A stretch of 64,000 nt of DNA from Manihot esculenta (taxonomy: Eukaryota; Streptophyta; Magnoliopsida; Malpighiales; Euphorbiaceae), in NCBI RefSeq assembly GCF_001659605.2, contig NC_035168.2:4706058-4770057 (forward strand). The letters run 5' to 3'. The notes below the pieces were generated by a model. It made no database searches. It saw nothing but the letters and a program-made list of their open reading frames with translations, and had not been told where the DNA came from. This document shows positions 37,171 to 49,565 of the stretch, piece after piece (the first letter of the stretch is position 1; the number at the start of each line of letters is the position of its first letter). Position numbers and translations under genes: made by a program.

Positions 37171-37633
37171 TCTTTTTTCTGTTAACACAGACGAGATGTC
37201 GTTCACCAAGAGGCTATCATTGTGGTGAATCACCCTCAGCAGGACAAGAGGAGCCGGAGCACAAATGGGGCCGCTAGAAGAAGAGCCTAAGTGGAGGTTC
37301 CACCAAAAAGAGACGACGAAGAGGAGATATTTATCTCAGAAAATATTGAAAAGAAACGAGGAAGTACCTTAAGTAAAAGTGGAAGTAGAAGGCTAGGCGG
37401 TTGAGTTTTTTTTAAAGAGCAGAGGTCAATTGTGAGCAAAAGTAGTAATCGAAGGAGAAGAATAGATTTCATACTGAGATTTCGACAGCAGCTTTAAATG
37501 TGGCTTGAGAAGCAAACTATCATCATTTATGACCAGGAACAGACGAAGACTAGACGTGCCACGTGCCCAAGATCATAAAGACACTTGTAAATTTTGAATT
37601 TGAAGAGTCGGAGACCAATAGAGAACCTTTCAT
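37171..37633. other. Element K spacer between antisense gene and LTR
   Basis: Purine-rich sequence (37250-37350) without a recognised domain. It may be promoter and leader of the antisense gene. Confidence 0.45.
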
Positions 37634-38062
37634 ACGACATAATAATTACCAAAGGTAAGACATGAGTTGTCACCATAGGACAGGGCTATATGGCAATAAT
37701 CTAATAAATTGACACGCGGTCGCAGAAGTCTCACCCATAGAAAGGAAGATCAAAATATCGTAATACTCGGTACTTTACCAAGACTCGCCTTTTTCTAAGC
37801 AGGTCGAATGTTCATGAAAATTTACTGTTAGAAGATATAATCTAGTGGATCTCCATTACACCTATAATCGCTGGATTCCTTATTCACAAACCAGTATTAA
37901 TCAGATTTTTAGGAGATTCAATAACCAACTCCATCTTCTTATAGTATAAAAGCAAATGTGCACATAGTTTAAGGTACGCATTCTTACACACTCATTCTAA
38001 ACTTAAAGCAATTTATTACATTCGCTCATTTAACAATTCACTGACTTGAGTATCAGAATGGC
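37634..38062 (+). repeat. Element K LTR, first copy (lacks its last ~75 bp)
   Basis: Reverse-complement homologue of the E LTR at 2997-3490, with TATA box TATAAAA at 37945-37951. It breaks off after 'tatcagaatggctgtac' and passes directly into the second copy. Confidence 0.75.
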
Positions 38063-38602
38063 TGTACATAACCATAAGACATGGCTACGTGGTAAGAGTC
38101 TAATAAATTGACACGCGGTCGCAGAAGTCTCACCCATAGAAAGGAAGATCAGGATACCGTAATACTCGATACTTCACCAAAACTCGCCCTTTCCTGAGTA
38201 GGTCGAGTGTTCATGAAAATTTACTGTTAACAGATATAATCTAGTGGATTTCCATTACACCTATAATCACGGGATTCCCTATTCACTGGTCGGTACCACT
38301 CGGATTTTCAAGAGATTTAATAACCAACTCTATTTTGTTACCGTATAAAAGTAAAAGTATACATAATTTAAGGTACACATTCTTATACACTCATTTTAAA
38401 TTTAAAGCAATTTATTACATTTGTCCATTTGGTATACATAATTTAAGGTACACATTCTTATTTAAAGCAATTTATTACATTTGCCCATTTAACAATTCAC
38501 CGATTTAACTATTGAAATGGCTATGCATAGGCGTCAATTACCTCATTCTTTTTCTTTTGCAGACTGACCGATCGCAATTCAGCTTCATTTACGGTCATAT
38601 CA
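38063..38602 (+). repeat. Element K LTR, second tandem copy (lacks its first ~45 bp)
   Basis: Repeats 'ctaataaattgacacgcggt' and 'acccatagaaaggaagatca' of the first copy and runs on to the full LTR end GTCATATCA. A ~60-bp internal duplication ('ttaaggtacacattctta' twice) lies at 38365-38490. Confidence 0.75.
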
Positions 38603-40164
38603 ATGTATGTATTTTTACTAAGAATTATATATAATATAATGTTTACATTAATATTATTTTAGATTTAGTATTAATATTTTTTTAACAGTCATGTTTGACT
38701 GGGTTTACACACATTCGCTCACTCTCGTTGTCCCCCTCAGCTCACCCTAGAACGAGCTTTTCGGAATCACCAGAGGAAAAGTTCGAGACTTAGCAGAGCG
38801 TCAGGGAAGAAAATTTTATATTTTAAATGAATATAAGAATATTATAATTTTATGCATAAAAATTAATATTTAAATAGAAATTATAATTAAAATAGAATTG
38901 AAATAAAAATTAAAATCATATCAAAATTACATAAAGCTGAATCAGAACCAAAAGCCTGTGTGGTTGTGATTAAATAACTAAGCGCATGTTCCATAGTACT
39001 AACAGTTTTGGTAGCTATTAGGTATTTTGCAGCCGAAAATTATATATAAATAGTAATAGAATTAAATTTTTGAGATAATTTATTAAAATAAGTTTTAATT
39101 TTAAAAATATTAAATTATTAGATAAAAATTTCAGTTTAAAAAATAAATAAAATTTTCTTATAAATTGAATTTTCTACAATATAAAAAAAATTATTAAGTT
39201 TAATTACATAATAAGCGGTTATTTTTTCCTCAATTAATTTTAATAGATTGAGATAAAATTTATAAACTTTAGGTTAATGATCTGATCTTTATTAAATATA
39301 ATTAACAACATTATCTAATATTTTAAAACATATTAATAAAATATTAAATAATTTTAATAATTTGTTTTTAATTTATAAAAATGACATTAAATATTAAAAT
39401 TTTATAAAATAGTTACAAATTTTAAAATCCTTAACAGTTATTTATACTAATATTCTAATATATTATTAAGATTTTATTTCGTTATTTTAGTGATATTTTG
39501 GGTTAATTCTTTGATTATTATATTAATCATTAAATTTTTAAATAGCTCTTCTATAGATAAATTTATAATAAATTTAATTTAATTTATTAATATTGTATTA
39601 TTTTTATTAATATTATATTTTTTTATAAAAAAAATTAATAATAATAAAATATTAAATTTTACTAATAAAAAATAAATAATCTTCATAATGAGTAAAACAA
39701 AGTGCACAATACGGTTGAAAAAAATTAATATATATAAAAGTGGATTGAGAGAAAATAATAGGATTTTTCATAATGTTTTTAAGACTTTAAATTATTCACA
39801 TTAGAATTTAATTAGTTGATAATTTTATTATTATTATTATTATTATTATTTTAAAAATGATGATTAGGGATTGAAAGGGTAAAATTTGAGATTTCTTAGA
39901 TATATACTTATTTCACAAATACACTTATTACTAAATTAATTCTATTATTAAATTAATTATGTGAATGTCATAATTTTATTATTTAAAATTTAATTTTAAA
40001 ATAGATAATAATTTTATTTTTTAAATTGATTTTATAATTAATTTAAAAAAATTTTAAAAAATATATAAAATATATATTCACAAACTTAATTTGGTGATAA
40101 ATATATCTAAATAGATCTCTGAATTTCAAATTTTATTATCCCATCTTCAATTTCCAATTCAATA

Positions 40165-40197
<33 letters not shown>
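38603..40197. other. AT-rich DNA, nothing recognised; ends in a (TA)n run
   Basis: No open frame of note. A (TTA)n run lies near 39826-39850. The (TA)n stretch at about 40165-40197 is the landing site of element C. Confidence 0.6.
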
Positions 40198-40201
<4 letters not shown>

Positions 40202-40693
40202 ACTGCTGGATTCCTTCACCCCGGACCAGGGGCTTGACCACAGCCCAAGGCCCATGACGTAGAGGCCCACACACCTGATATACATAACAAGCCTGGCTCA
40301 TCCAACCTTCAAGGCCGGGCTCGACCCATCTTCCTCACTCAAGCCGGCCCGGTCCGCATGGAGCAGGCCCTCTCCACTCAGGCTTAGCATCCGGCCCAAC
40401 TCTCGGTCCAGCCCAGGATCCAGAAAAATATTCACCAGACAACCTGGCAGATCCGCTCGAACGTACGCACGGGGAGAATCAGAGGCCGTTACGCATGGAG
40501 CAGGCGGCTGATACCCCAGTACTTCCGAATCCGCATGGCAGAGACGCGTGACCCAATCCTGGAGAGACCTTTACACGTCACCAGCAAGCAAGACAATGTA
40601 TAAAAGAGGAGTCCCCTCCTCAGAAAGTTTAAGCCTTATTCTGTAATAGAAAAACCCTGGTAAAACCCTATTCTATTGGATCTCAGATCATCA
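40198..40693 (+). repeat. Element C 5' LTR
   Basis: A 496-bp LTR with ends TGATGACTGC and CAGATCATCA (6-bp inverted termini), inserted in a (TA)n tract. TATA box TATAAAA is at 40599-40605, within 'caatgtataaaagaggag'. Confidence 0.85.
40599..40605 (+). promoter_or_regulatory. Putative TATA box of element C
   Basis: TATAAAA about 90 bases before the LTR end, the usual position for a plant LTR promoter. Confidence 0.65.
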
Positions 40694-40694
40694 A

Positions 40695-40714
40695 TTGGCG
40701 CCGTCTATGGGAAC
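40695..40714 (+). other. Primer-binding site of element C
   Basis: TTGGCGCCGTCTATGGGAAC, one base after the LTR. The matching tRNA was not determined. Confidence 0.78.
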
Positions 40715-40770
40715 GAAGGAGATCTTTTCATCACCGGAGTTTTCACTTTCACAACCCACTGAGATCCACG

Positions 40771-43700
40771 ATGGCAAACCACCAAGACAGTAACCTTAAT
40801 ATTCCAAATGACCTGAGCTCTGCCCAAGATGGGCAGCAGTTCTCCTTTTCTAGCCCTACAACGTTGAATAACCAAACACCTATCTCTCTTAATCCCTCGC
40901 CAAGCCTGGCAGGGAATACTCCCACCATGACCCTGTCTAACCACGACATTCAAACCATGGCTCTCCAGCTACAAACCACTGCCCACTGGTTGGGGCAGAT
41001 AATGCAACAAAGGGGACTTAGCACCCCAGTAAACGCACTCCCAGTAGTGGAGGAGCCCAGAACCGATGAACCCCAACCTACCTCTGCCCGCCTCCAAACT
41101 AACAACCACAATGCCAGAGAAGAGGAAGAACCGGAGGCCCGAATCCATGGGAGAAGGGCAAGAGAGTGGATAGAAAATGAAGAGGTGAATGACTATTCTG
41201 CTGAAACAACCAGGGAAACGGGAACTGAAACAGAGGAGGAAGAATGTAGTTTGGGCAAAAGATCCAGCCCGGAAGACGAGAAAATGAACCAAAAGCTGAA
41301 AAGGTTGAAGGAGCAGCTCCTAGCCGAGCTAGGTAAGAAAGATCAGAGTCAAACCTCCTTGCCTACTTCTTCTCCCTTCTCAAAGTTAATGCAGCAGGAG
41401 ACCGTTCCCAAAAAATTTATGATGCCGCCGATGGCAGCCTATAATGGGGCTGGTAACCCGAGAGAGCATGTCATGAACTATAAGACCTTCATGGAGTTGC
41501 AAACTCTGTCAGATGCTCTGATGTGCAAGGTGTTCCCAACAACGCTCTTGGGACCAGCGAGGGCATGGTTCAACAGCCTGGAGGCCGGAAGCATTCAATG
41601 TTTCGGAGATCTGGCCACTCGCTTCATTAGCCGGTTTGTAGCCGGGGTGCCAGCAGATAGGAAGACGAGCTATCTGGAAACAGTGAGACAAAAAGCTGGT
41701 GAATCCCTCAGAGAGTATGTCGCCCATTTCAATACGGAGGCCCTGCAGATTCCCGAGCTTGACGAAGGAAGGGCGGTAGAGGCCATGCAAAAGGGAACAA
41801 CCTCTGCCGAGTTCTTTGGCTCTCTGAGCAGGAAACCTCCGACCTCACTGGCCGAGTTGATGATGAGGGCGGAAAAGTATATAAGGCAGGATGACGCCTT
41901 AGTAACGAGTAGATTTGCCAAAGGGGTGGAAGGAAAAGAGAAAGCCCCAGAGGAAGGGAGGTCGGAGAAGCACGAGAAGAAGCGTGGAAAGAGGCCTGAG
42001 CCGTACAAGCAGGCCTGGGAAAGAAGGGATCAAAGGCCTCCTCCTCCTCGGGTTCTCGAACCAAGAGTGCTCCCTCCTTGGGTCCCGGAGAAACCGACTC
42101 CATTAAATGCGTCCAGAGCCGAAGTGCTCATGACTGTCCAGGATAAGGAGTTTCTCCAGTGGCCCACACCTTTGAAGTCGGAAGCAGATCAGAGGAATCC
42201 TGACAAGTATTGTCAATACCACCGGACGCATGGCCACGATACTAATAACTGTTTTCAGTTAATCGCGGAGATTGAAAGATTGATAAAAAGGGGGCATCTC
42301 AAAAATTTTGTGAAGAAACCAGAGGGGCAGAGGCCTCAACCCGGTCCGGCAGCCCAGATGCCCAGGAGAACTGGAGCTGGACCAGTGAATGATGGGTCCA
42401 GTGGGACTATTAATATGATTGTTGGAGGAACTGGAGGACGGATGAACCGTCGAGGAAAGAAGAGAAACCGGGAAGGGGAGACCAGCAATGGCGAGGTTAT
42501 GCAGATCGTTGAACACTCTCCCATGACCATCGCTTTCTCTTCGGAGGATGCACAGGGCATTCAGATGCCCCATGATGACGCGCTTGTCGTTGAAGCAGTC
42601 ATTCATAATTTTCGGGTGAAGAAGGTTCTGGTGGATGATGGGAGTAAGGTCAATTTATTGCCATATCGGGTTTTCCAGCAGATGGGAATCCCAGAGGAAC
42701 AGCTGGTTCGGGACCAGTCACCCATCAAAGGGATAGGAGGAGCACCGGTACTTGTGGAAGGGAAGGTGAAGTTGGCCCTTACCTTGGGAGAAGCACCCAG
42801 GGCTCGCACCCATCATAAGGTGTTTTTGGTGGTCAAACTCCCACTAAGCTACAATGCGATTTTGGGGAGGCCGGCGTTGTTCAACTTCGAAGCTGTCACT
42901 AGCATCAGGTATCTGGCACTCAAGTTCCCAACGGAAGGAGGAGTGGGAATGGTCCGGGGCAGCCAGGAAGAAGCAAGGGCAGTATACTTGGCCACAGTGA
43001 CGGAACCGAACTCAACCGGAGAAGCGCTTGATTCGGAAGTTTTGGAGGTCAGGGATGAGACAAAGGAAGCCCGGACAGAACCCGTAGGAGAGCTGGAGAC
43101 CTTCTCTCTATCAGAAGAAGAAGCGAGTAAGGTCTTCAGTCTCAATGCCGGCCTCACCAAAGAACAAAAAGGTGAAGCCATGGCCCTGATCCGAAGTCAC
43201 TCGCCGACCTTCGCATGGAAGCCCTCAGACATGCCGGGAATTGACCCCAAAGTGATGACACACCGATTGAATGTCCTCCCCGAGGCCAAGCCTGTAAAGC
43301 AGAAGAAGAGAGTAGTGGGAAGAGAAAAGCAGCAAGCCACCCGGGAGGAAGTGCAGAAGCTAGAAGAGGCAGGTTTTATTAGGGAAGTTATGTACCCACA
43401 GTGGTTGGCCAATCCTGTGTTGGTCAAAAAAGCCAATGCCAAATACAGGATGTGTATAGATTTTACCGACCTGAATAAGGCCTGCCCTAAAGATTGTTAC
43501 CCCCTCCCCGATATTAATAAGATGGTCGACTCGACGGCCGGCTTTGATTATATGTCTTCTTTGGATGCTATGTCCGGTTACCACCAAATCCCAATGGAAA
43601 AGACGGATGAGGAGAAGACCTCATTTATAACTGAAGACGGGACTTACTGCTACAGAGCTATGCCCTTCGGATTAAGAAACGCCGGGGCAACTTACCAACG

Positions 43701-44605
43701 ATTAATGAATAAAATCTTTAAGAACCGGATTGGTAGGAATGTAGAAGTGTATGTGGATGACATGGTGGTTAAAAGTTCAACTTTTCAACAACACATAACG
43801 GATTTAAAGGAGATATTTGGGGTATTAGATCAATACAGGATGAAGTTGAATCCAGCAAAGTGTGCTTTCTTCATCCGGGGAGGAAAGTTCTTGGGATACA
43901 TGGTGAGTGGAAAAGGCATTGAGCCCAATCCGGAGAAGGTGGAAGCCATATTAAATATGCCAGAGCCGACCTGTGTAAGGGACGTCCAGAGATTAACCGG
44001 GAGAGTGGTGGCGCTTCACCGATTTATGTCAAGGTCGGCAGAAAAGTTTTTGCCATTCTTTAAAAAATTGAGGAAGGTCCCGAATTTTGAATGGACAGAA
44101 GACTGCCAAAAAGCCTTCACAGAGCTTAAGGAATACCTCAGCTCGCCTCGCGTGCTCAGCAGCCCCATAAAAGGGGAAGAACTCCTGATATACTTGGCAG
44201 CCTCAGAGCAAGCAGTCAGCGCAGTACTAGTAAGAGTGGAAGAAGGGGAGCAGAAACTTGTTTTCTACGTCAGCAAGGTACTCAGAGACACTGAGGTCAG
44301 ATACTCAAACATCGAAAAATTGGCGTATGCCTTGTTGTTAGCAGTCCGGAAATTCAAAGTTTATCTGGAAGGCCACCAAGGAGTTGTGATGACGGACCAA
44401 CCTTTAAAGAAGATCATACGTAGGCCGGAAACTTCAGGACGGATGTTAGCATGGTCCGTGGAAATCAGCCCTTACTGTCTGGAGTACCGACCTCGGACAG
44501 CTATAAAATCTCAAGCGCTGGCTGACTTCATAGCAGAATGCTCATTCAACGAGGAGAAGGAAGGATCGTCCTCGGAGATACCAAGAAAAGAAGGAGAGGG
44601 AGAGC
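40771..44605 (+). pseudogene. Element C gag-pol, 5' part: gag, protease, RT, first RNase H (cut by element D)
   Basis: A continuous frame starts at ATG 40771 (MANHQDSNLN), 57 bases past the primer site. Approximate residue positions: gag domain 220-380 (GPARAWFNSL, LMMRAEKYIRQDD), knuckle-like CQYHRTHGHDTNNC 482-496, protease VLVDDGSKVNLL about 617-628, RT with DLNKACPKDCYPLPD and catalytic YVDD at 994-997, RNase H from about 1130 (LIYLAASEQAVSAVLV). In the last domain the usual first Asp is replaced, as is common for the degenerate first RNase H of Tat elements. Insertion D ends the frame two codons past the junction. The target-site copy lies between the two RNase H domains, and the frame resumes in phase at 50893. 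RT and protease look intact. Confidence 0.92.
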
Positions 44606-45448
44606 TGTAACAGCCCCAAACCTCACATACTCTCTCCCAAGCATGCATACACACTCCCACAAGCAAAGAGAGCAAAGAAACTAACTTAAACTCCTCAACA
44701 CATCATCACATAACATACATTGGGCATAAAACCCACAAAAGCCTAAACATGCATATCTACCCATACTCAACCATATAACCTCCATAAAACTTACTTAAAA
44801 CTTCTTAAAAACTCAAGGGGAACCAAGATCTACATTTACCTCTTGAAGATCGAGGGTTGGTGCGATCTCTAACTCGGAGGTGTGGAGAATCCAAGCTCCA
44901 AAAGCTCCAAGCTCCCAAAACTTCTATTTTAGCTTCAAAACTTCAAACCAAGGGTAGATCTTATGAAAACTTGAAGGATTTTGAAGAGAAGACACACAAG
45001 CAACCAAGGGAGGGCTGAAACTCACCTGAGTTCGAGAATGGGGAGAAAACTCGCCCATTTCCGATCTGAGGGCCCTTTATAGGTGGCCTGGTCATCAACC
45101 TTCGGCAGCCTAACGTGCCCCCTAAACTCATGCATGTTCGGCGGCCGAACCTCACTTTCGGCGGCCGAACCTTGGCTTGCTCCCACAAGACTTTCGGAGG
45201 CCAAAGGCGCTCCCGAAGCCTTCACATGTTCGGCGGCCGAACTTCACTTTCGGCGGCCGAACCTGGCAAACGCCTCCTTGGTCTTTCTCTTCAACAACTA
45301 AACTCTTTTCTATTTAAAACCATAAAACACTTAAAAACATTTTAGAAAACCTTTCCTTTACCCTTGCTCTACCCCCCAAAGAGGATCCGACACCCGAGAT
45401 TCCACCGGACGGTAGGAATTCCGATGTCTGAACGAGCGGGGTCTTACA
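44606..45448 (-). repeat. Element D 3' LTR (left copy)
   Basis: TGTAACAGCC...GGTCTTACA. It has a TATA-like CTATAAA on the minus strand (45076-45082) with one palindrome array beside it (45098-45265). Unlike A, B, F and H it lacks the second array. Confidence 0.93.
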
Positions 45449-45450
45449 TT

Positions 45451-45461
45451 CTTCCCCCCTT
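45451..45461 (-). other. Polypurine tract of element D
   Basis: AAGGGGGGAAG on the minus strand, beside the 3' LTR. A perfect 9-bp-arm inverted repeat lies at 45465-45486. Confidence 0.82.
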
Positions 45462-45589
45462 ACAGAACATTCGTCCCCGAATGTTCAAACAAAAACACAA
45501 ACAAACAAACAAAACCTCAAACTTGCGCTTGAACGCCACAAGCTTCTGCTGCGCTACTCTGATCCTTCTCTTCTTTTTCCTCACTGCTC

Positions 45590-45830
45590 TTACTCTTCTC
45601 TTCTGCTTTCTCTTCTACTCTTACTCTTCTCTGCTATACTCTTACTCTCTGCAGGTACCATCCCGTAAGGAAAGAGAGAAACGGTTCTGGTACCAAGTAC
45701 CACCTCTAAACCAAACTCTACCTCCCTGACCGATGGTAAACCTGACACTAGCCTGAAACCTCTGAACACTCGCTCCATCTATGGCACTAGGGCTGGTTCC
45801 TAGACCTGCCTGCTGCCCTCTCAAACTCAA
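45590..45830 (-). pseudogene. Element D pol fragment (protease-RT linker)
   Basis: The minus-strand frame reads SGLPSVREVEFGLEVVLGT then PYGMVPAESK. This corresponds to [20 protein letters not shown] and [10 protein letters not shown], just before RT in element B. It stops there; no RT follows. Confidence 0.75.
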
Positions 45831-45875
45831 CTAAAACTCTCTACTAACCATTCCTATACACTCTACGAGCCTGAC

Positions 45876-48591
45876 TGTAACATCCTCAAACCCATAGCTA
45901 GAGCAGTGACATCACTAGGTATGGGTTAGGCTATTTCACTACTAAAGTAAGTGGCATTAGGGGAGGTGCTAGCTTACCCCGAGCTACTTAGGGGAGGTAC
46001 TAGCATAACTCTAATCTGCTAATAACTGAATTATAGAAAACTCAAATATAGAAACGGACATATTCAGAAATAAAGTAGACAGTGTGATTAGCGAGTCGGG
46101 AACGAGTCACTTTTGGGAGGTGCTTAGGGTTTTCTGACGTGCTTGCTTGAGGTGTTTGTTTTAAATCCGTCATGCTTGCTTAAGTGGAAAGGACTTCTAA
46201 AGGCTAAAAGCATATTTTAGTAGGTCAATCTATGATTATTGAAAGTTTAAAAACTAAATTGAAATATGGTAAAAAGTTTAGTGGGTTAAAGTATAAATAT
46301 GGAAAGTTAAAATATAAAAGTCAAATTTTACTTTCCATGTGTCACCTAGCTATTGGATGAAGAAATGACCAAGCAATTTGAAAAAGGGATTGTCATCTTC
46401 TCCATTTCACTTTGCCGTAGCTCACACCATAGGAAACCAAAGAATTTCTTTTCTTTCTCCCACCAAAGCCAAGCCAAAACCTCACCAAATCAACTTCTTT
46501 CTTTAACCAAAATTCATCCTAAGATCAAGATCTAAAGGAAGAGCCATATATTGAAGGGATTGAAGAAGAAAAGTTTAGGGTTCCATATACACCAAGCTTG
46601 AAAATCAAAGGTAAGTTTAGAAATGAGTAGGAAATAGCATCATCTCATTTCTTCATGCATGGATTTGAATTATAAAGCTTTAATTTATAGTTTATTCAAT
46701 CCTTTCCTAAGACATAAATTGACCTAGGTGAAGGAACATCAAAGGGAAAGGAGATAGCTAGAGCTTAGAAGAGGAAAAGAAAGGAGGAATTCAAGAAAGG
46801 TTTGGTGTTTGTATGATTTTCTGTTTTCCTTGGATTCTGCCATGAATAAGTGAAATTAGGGGTTGATTTTACTTGCTGGAAATGTTGCTTTGACTGTATA
46901 AATATGTTATATGAATGTTAAAATGATGTTTGAAAGGCTTAGAGTAAAGAAATTTAACATGAGAGCTAAAAGTGCAAATCTGCCAGAATAGGTTCTAACA
47001 GGACAGTCAGTGTTGGAAGCCTTATAACTTATTGTGTATTTATTTAAATTAGTCTTAAGATATACCAAATGAAAGATAAGACAAAGATCTAAAACTTTTA
47101 TGAATTGACCAAATTCGAAATCTGTATTTAAGATGATGAAAATTGCAAGTGAACCTAAACTGGATACAGTGGTAGTGCATCCGGAACAGAGTCTATTGAT
47201 GATACCATAACTAATTTTGTACTCAGTGAAATTTGTTAAGACCAGTTCCAATTGAATCTTAAGAAGTATACCTAAAACTTTGTAGAAGACACTTTAGCTT
47301 GAATTAGTATGGAAATTCATGAATCTGATAAGTTTTGTGATACTATAAACCGGTACTAATTCTGGACTGATTAAGACCTTATGGAGCAGCTTATAAAGAA
47401 AAATTCATAACTTAAGATAGGATGATCAGATTTGCATGAACCATATCTTGTTGGAAAGATAAGACATAAATTTACATTTCTTATGAAGAAATTGAAGTCA
47501 AATTGTGACTCTAAGCTACTTGAAAAGTTTATGCAAAAGATGGCAGAATGTAGTTTTCTTAAATTGGAATGCTATGTTGATAAAGTTTTGCACTATTTGC
47601 CATGAGTTTTCCATATTGTAAATATGGACTTTGGAAAATGAATTCAAATAGCTTCAAATGACATGCATTTTACATTGATACATTGAATTAATGGTACTTG
47701 GCCCTGGTAAACGTAATAGGAGTCGAGGTTAGCTTAAGGGTATGGCATGCCATATAAACATACAGAGTTCGCAGTACTGCTACCGATACATGATTTTTAT
47801 CAGGGACATCATAAGCACGGTCACAGAGCCCTGCTCTCACAGTTCTGGCCTCTGAGCCTACCGTTCGGCACTCTGTGCCTACCGTTATAACTCCTTATCT
47901 ACCTAGTCGATCCTACTATGTGTTTATAAGGGCTAAGATCTTAATTAAGATTGATACTTGATTTTGTGAACTTATTAGTGAGTGTTAATATGTTTGCATC
48001 TCTTACATGCCCTAAGCTGTGGTAATTTATTATAAATAGAAAATGTGCAATAACGGAAAAAGAAGATGTTTTTATTCCGATTATCTGTATACGTGAACTT
48101 GTTTGCTCTATTTTGTTATTTGTTTGCTATCACCCACTGAGCATTAGCTCAGCGTGTTGGTTTTTACCTCACGCAGGTTGTAGATAAAATAGGGCAACAG
48201 AAGTTATCAGAGATCTACATCAGATATCAAGGCCATCATCATAGCTGGTTGTTTTGAGTCTCGGAGTCATAGTACAGTTTTATTTTGGCATGTACATATT
48301 AAATAGAGTGAGTTGTGAAGGTTATGTAAATCAAAGAATAGTAAGATATCAAGTGACAGTTGTTAGTGTTATTATAAGTGTGATGTTCATATGTATTACA
48401 GGTTAAAGTGCTAATAAAACAGAGAAAACTCTGCCGAAAATTTTGGTTTAAAAATCTCACGCTTATTTTAATCTTGATGAAACTTGGTATTTACAGATAA
48501 AAGAAATTGTTTAGTCCTGATATATCTAAAAAGGTATAGTTTGTGACATTCCTTGCTCTATCTACTCTTTGATAGGGTAAGGGGTGTTACA
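45876..48591 (+). mobile_element. Element G: solo LTR inserted in element D
   Basis: A 2716-bp unit TGTAACATCC...GGGTGTTACA with perfect target duplication CTGAC (45871-45875 and 48592-48596). Plus-orientation cues are a TATA-like TATAAATATGG near 46290, a donor-like AAAG/GTAAGT near 46611 and CTCACGCAG/GTTG near 48178, paralleling the LTR layout of F. It has none of the TTCGGCGGCCGAA arrays. The small frames inside lack domains. Chromovirus affinity is inferred from end sequence and layout only. Confidence 0.8.
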
Positions 48592-48596
48592 CTGAC

Positions 48597-48905
48597 AGCT
48601 GACATCAAACTTCTAGGCATCCTACACGGTCCCCTCTGAAGCCTACCTCAGACCCATTCTGCATTTCGATCCCGACCACCTTGCGCTGCAGACGCAAGTA
48701 TTACCAGCTCCACAAGTAGAAAACCAATCCATCCCCCGGCTGACATCCAGACACTCAAGTCTAGGACCTCATGCACGGGTGGAAGGCATCCACCCTCATC
48801 GGACACTGGCCTGAATCTCAGCTACAGATGGATCCTATCCGGGTCTACTAACCCAAAGAGAACACTCTACACCCAGAAGCTATCAACTCAACCTCTCAAA
48901 GGCTC
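48597..48905 (-). pseudogene. Element D decayed protease region
   Basis: The nucleotide sequence follows 11900-12230 of element A on the same strand (shared 'aaccaatccatccc' and 'actggcctgaat'-like phrases), but with indels and stops, so no protease is encoded. Confidence 0.65.
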
Positions 48906-49565
48906 CTAGAGCAACAACAGAAAAGGGAAACACACTAGAGCACAAACACACACATCAGAACATGAACAAGTGAGCGTACCTGGCATCACTGCGTTCGATG
49001 TGTCTGCTCCCCTTCCTGGAACACTGGCTTGAGCCACAGCACCTAAAGCTCGCTGCTGGGACCACACCCTCCTGGGCGCAGTAGGACAATCACGTGCGAA
49101 GTGCCCTTCCTGTCCGCACCTGAAGCATGCCGTTGTCCCAACTCGACAAGGCCCTCTGTGCAACCTTCCGCACCTCAAACATCTTGTAGGACCTCGGTCA
49201 AAACTCGAGCCATCTTCAGCATCAAGCCTAAACCTCTTCCATAGCCTACCCTTCCTAGTCCTGCCCCATTGCTTAGGGGCTCTGGCTCTTCCCCACTTTC
49301 TACCTCTCTTGGTAGCTGTACTCAGCATGGAGGGATCAACTTCTCCTGAACTTGAACTCTTAGAATCCTTAGACTTTTCCATACTTTCCTCATCCATGTT
49401 CACTTGCAAACTAACATCCCTCCTCTGTACCATAACTTCTCTGCAGACTTCTACAGACCTTTCAGGGTCGCTTGCTCTGTCATCTCCACCTGACCTTGCA
49501 AGGGGAAAAGACTCGCTTTCCCACTCAGATGGATCTGACTCCATAGAGCTCCTAGCACCTTGCAT
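48906..49565 (-). CDS. Element D short gag-derived protein: gag N-terminus joined to zinc knuckles, no capsid domain
   Basis: A 219-codon frame. The N-terminal ~80 residues are Ser/Glu-rich and include RRDVSLQVNMDEESMEKS, matching [18 protein letters not shown] in the gag N-terminus of element A. The roughly 200-residue capsid domain is absent. After a basic segment (RGRKWGRARAPKQWGR) come two metal-binding motifs, CLRCGRLHRGPC and [14 protein letters not shown], at about residues 130-162. The frame ends shortly after in low-complexity sequence where protease would begin. If made, it could bind RNA but not assemble a shell. The open frame may be maintained or fortuitous. Confidence 0.7.
   Translation of the reverse strand: MQGARSSMESDPSEWESESFPLARSGGDDRASDPERSVEVCREVMVQRRDVSLQVNMDEESMEKSKDSKSSSSGEVDPSMLSTATKRGRKWGRARAPKQWGRTRKGRLWKRFRLDAEDGSSFDRGPTRCLRCGRLHRGPCRVGTTACFRCGQEGHFARDCPTAPRRVWSQQRALGAVAQASVPGRGADTSNAVMPGTLTCSCSDVCVCALVCFPFLLLL

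Larger units (their letters stand above)
34180..38602 (+). mobile_element. Element K: decayed 3' half of a Tat-like Ty3/gypsy retrotransposon
   Basis: In order: a broken integrase C-terminal relic (34180-34660), a 26-bp duplication (34612-34668), a ~78-bp tandem repeat (34830-35270), an antisense gene relic (35389-37170, minus) and tandem LTR copies (37634-38602). This order, pol then repeats then an antisense gene then the 3' LTR, is the layout known for Grande/Tat-type elements. The 5' LTR, gag and most of pol are absent. K LTRs and repeats match element E. Confidence 0.72.

Noticed and set aside
41509..43587. Minus-strand frames opposite element C gag-pol
   Set aside because: They are shadows of a clearly conserved plus-strand coding frame.
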